This document shows positions 11,704-13,613 of a DNA stretch of 13,613 nt, one piece after another. The notes beneath the pieces were generated by a model. The model was given only the letters and a program-made list of their open reading frames with translations. It was not told the origin of the DNA and did no database searches. Each line of letters starts with the position of its first letter. The stretch's first letter is position 1. Both the position numbers and the translations under genes were made by a program. Origin of the DNA: Proteobacteria bacterium UBA6156 (lineage in GTDB: Bacteria > Pseudomonadota > Alphaproteobacteria > UBA2136 > UBA6156); contig DIUO01000025.1 in the NCBI GenBank assembly GCA_002422365.1, positions 4,698 through 18,310 on the forward strand, read 5' to 3'.

Positions 11704-13533
11704 ATGCAAGATACTAGCCCACAGGCATTGGGAACGGAGACAATACGGTGGGATTTGACCCAGCTTTATACGGGGTTGGATGATGCGGCGATTGAGGCGG
11801 ATTTGCGGGCGCACCTTGCTGGAATGGCAGCGTTTGAGGCGGCCTATAAAGGCAAGCTGGACACCCACCTGGGGGATGCTTTTGCGGCCTTGGAGCCTTT
11901 GGAGCGCTTGGGCAGCAAGTTGGGGATATACTTCTTTTTAGGGTTGGCGCGGAATGCAAGTGACCGCGAAGCCGATAAGGTTGCCAGCCGTGTGCGTGAG
12001 CGCCAGACAGAGATGAGTGCTCAGCACATGACGTTTTTTGACCTTGAGCTTGGCACTTTGGGTTGGGACGCGGTTGAAAAACAAAGCGACCACCCGCTGG
12101 TGGCGAAACATGTGCCTTACATTCGGCGGGTGCAAGAGCTTCATAAGTATAGGTTAGGTGAAGAAGCTGAGGCTGTGTTGACCATGCATAGCCCCTTTGG
12201 GGTTGCGGCGTGGGCCGATATGATGGACGAGCTTGAAGGGAAGTTGCGCTTTGACCTGGATGGTAAGGAACTCAACTTACCGGAGATATTGCATGTGATG
12301 AGTGAAGACCGCGACCGGGAACGGCGGTATTCGGCGTTGCAAATGGCTAACCGCGTGCTTAAGGATTCTCAGCATACTTACCACAGTGCCCGAACCTTGA
12401 ATGTTGTGGCCGGGGTGCGCAAAGCCAATGATGCCGCAAGGGGGCTTACGCACCCGATGCAGAACACCAATATGAGCAACCATGTTGACGATGCCACCGT
12501 AGAGATGTTGCACCAGGTTGTGGAAGAGACCGGTGGTGCGCTGGCCCGACGTTTTTACACGTTGAAAGCAAGGTTGATGGGTTTGGAGACTTTGCGCTGG
12601 AGTGACCGCAATGCTCCGATGCCGTTTGCAGCGGAAACTGTTTATGACTGGACGCGAAGCTGCGGGATTGTAAGCCGGGCTTACCACGAGTTTTCGCCTA
12701 CTTTGGGCGGGCTGGTGGGTGAGGTGTTGGACCCGGCCAAAGGATGGGTGGATGCCCCCCCGGTGCCGCATAAAAGCGGAGGTGCGTTTGATTACACCGT
12801 GGCCGTGCCCGGCGGCAACCGCAGCTATATGATGCTGAACCACCTGGGCAGCGCCGGAGATGTGATGACCTTGGCCCACGAACTGGGCCATGCGGTGCAC
12901 GGCCTGTTGGCTTTGGAAGCCCAAGGCACGGTGATGTGGCATGCCCCTATGCCCTATGCGGAAACGGCCAGTGTGTTTGGCGAGATGCTGACGTTTGAGA
13001 GCCTGATGCAGCAGGTGGATGACCCGCGTGAGAAATTGGCCCTTTATATGAACAAATTGAACGACTTTTTGAATACGGTGGTGCGGCAGATTTGTTTTTC
13101 TTGCTTTGAGTTGGAGTTCCATACCCAGCGTGCCAACGGCAAACTGACGGAGGATGATTTTGCCCGCTTGTGGATGGACATGACCAAGCGTTTTTATGGG
13201 CCTGAGGGCGAGATTTTCAGTTATGACCACATGGAGAATATGTGGAGTTATGTGGCTCATTTTTATAATTATTCGCCTTTTTACGTGTATGCCTATGCGT
13301 TTGGGGAGCTGTTCACGCAAAGTATGATGGCGCAGCGGGAACGGTTGGGAACGCGGTTTGAGCCGTTGTATTTGGATTTGCTGCGGGCGGGGGGGACGAA
13401 GAGTGCGGTGGAGCTGATGGAGCCCTTTGGGCTGAACCCCAACACGCGCGATTTCTGGGAGGCCGGGATTGCCAGCAGTGCCGCCGTGTGGCTAGCCGAG
13501 GCCGAGAGGCTGGCCGAGGAGTTGGGTTTGTAA
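11704..13533 (+). CDS. pepF: Oligoendopeptidase F-type zinc metallopeptidase (family M3), 609 aa
   Basis: Cytoplasmic peptidase that cleaves short peptides, contributing to peptide turnover. The zinc-binding HELGH motif is at residues 392-396 (within LAHELGHAVHG): His392 and His396 as ligands, Glu393 as the catalytic base. The third ligand is Glu420 in MPYAETASVFGE, the spacing typical of M3 enzymes. The C-terminal AHFYNYSPFYVYAYAFGELF (from about 519) is the conserved Tyr/His-rich substrate-binding segment of PepF. The N-terminal part (residues 15-200) matches the helical PepF_N layout, and 609 aa is the normal length. The open frame continues 19 codons further upstream, but ATG 11704 has a strong AAAGGAG (11691-11697) 6 nt before it. 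It is transcribed divergently from hslO; a CRP-like operator lies upstream. No signal peptide, and all catalytic residues are present. Confidence 0.93.
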   Translation: MQDTSPQALGTETIRWDLTQLYTGLDDAAIEADLRAHLAGMAAFEAAYKGKLDTHLGDAFAALEPLERLGSKLGIYFFLGLARNASDREADKVASRVRERQTEMSAQHMTFFDLELGTLGWDAVEKQSDHPLVAKHVPYIRRVQELHKYRLGEEAEAVLTMHSPFGVAAWADMMDELEGKLRFDLDGKELNLPEILHVMSEDRDRERRYSALQMANRVLKDSQHTYHSARTLNVVAGVRKANDAARGLTHPMQNTNMSNHVDDATVEMLHQVVEETGGALARRFYTLKARLMGLETLRWSDRNAPMPFAAETVYDWTRSCGIVSRAYHEFSPTLGGLVGEVLDPAKGWVDAPPVPHKSGGAFDYTVAVPGGNRSYMMLNHLGSAGDVMTLAHELGHAVHGLLALEAQGTVMWHAPMPYAETASVFGEMLTFESLMQQVDDPREKLALYMNKLNDFLNTVVRQICFSCFELEFHTQRANGKLTEDDFARLWMDMTKRFYGPEGEIFSYDHMENMWSYVAHFYNYSPFYVYAYAFGELFTQSMMAQRERLGTRFEPLYLDLLRAGGTKSAVELMEPFGLNPNTRDFWEAGIASSAAVWLAEAERLAEELGL

Positions 13534-13573
13534 GGGAGGCGCTGGGCGGACGCTAATGAGGGGCGCGGGGCAC

Positions 13574-13599
13574 TTGCCAGCGGCTTTGTTTTCTGGCAA
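13574..13599 (+). terminator. Possible weak terminator or hairpin after pepF
   Basis: TTGCCAG (13574-13580) and CTGGCAA (13593-13599) form a 7-bp inverted repeat with a 12-nt T-rich loop, 40 nt after the pepF stop. No T-tract follows within the window, so termination is doubtful. The remaining bases to the window end hold no gene I can support. Confidence 0.35.
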
Positions 13600-13613
13600 A
13601 CCGCCTGCGGTGC

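Noticed and set aside
12277..13320. Minus-strand ORF of 347 codons
   Set aside because: It is histidine/glutamine-rich antisense of the clearly functional pepF catalytic region.

Overview
The window looks like chromosomal DNA of a GC-rich Gram-negative bacterium. Signal-peptidase-II lipoprotein and Sec signal peptides, an alphaproteobacterial-type SufT, an Hsp33 homologue and a PepF-type M3 peptidase all point to an alphaproteobacterium. That placement is an inference from gene types; nothing here fixes the genus. No transposase, integrase, CRISPR array or phage structural operon was seen.

Left part (1-2447): the 5' half of a minus-strand tRNA (probably Ala) with a good sigma-70-type promoter. 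Then comes a tight plus-strand cluster of an unknown 140-aa protein, a DUF805-like membrane protein and cytidylate kinase (cmk), closed by a G-quadruplex-like run and an intrinsic terminator. A separate plus-strand gene encodes a small outer-membrane-type lipoprotein. A cluster of three hairpins (2559-2616) separates it from the convergent giant gene.

Centre (2678-9904, minus strand): one 7.2-kb ORF for a 2408-residue, highly repetitive, apparently secreted fibre-like protein. It is built from tail-fibre-type beta segments, seven copies of a module with a conserved cysteine pair plus a shortened eighth copy at the very C-terminus, and three arrays totalling about 41 tandem 16-residue YadA-head-like repeats. 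There is no recognisable C-terminal autotransporter barrel or endosialidase-type chaperone domain. A 303-bp stretch is duplicated 909 bp away with one synonymous difference. A possible 30-codon ORF ends 4 nt upstream of the fibre start.

Right part (10123-13613): minus-strand hslO (Hsp33) and sufT (Fe-S assembly, MIP18 family) form a probable two-gene unit. The Hsp33 homologue has lost all four zinc-binding cysteines of the redox switch. Divergently, pepF (M3 oligoendopeptidase) lies behind a perfect CRP/FNR-family consensus palindrome.

Most of the flanking genes are housekeeping or protein-quality functions. The notable items are the giant modular surface or secreted fibre and the cysteine-less Hsp33.
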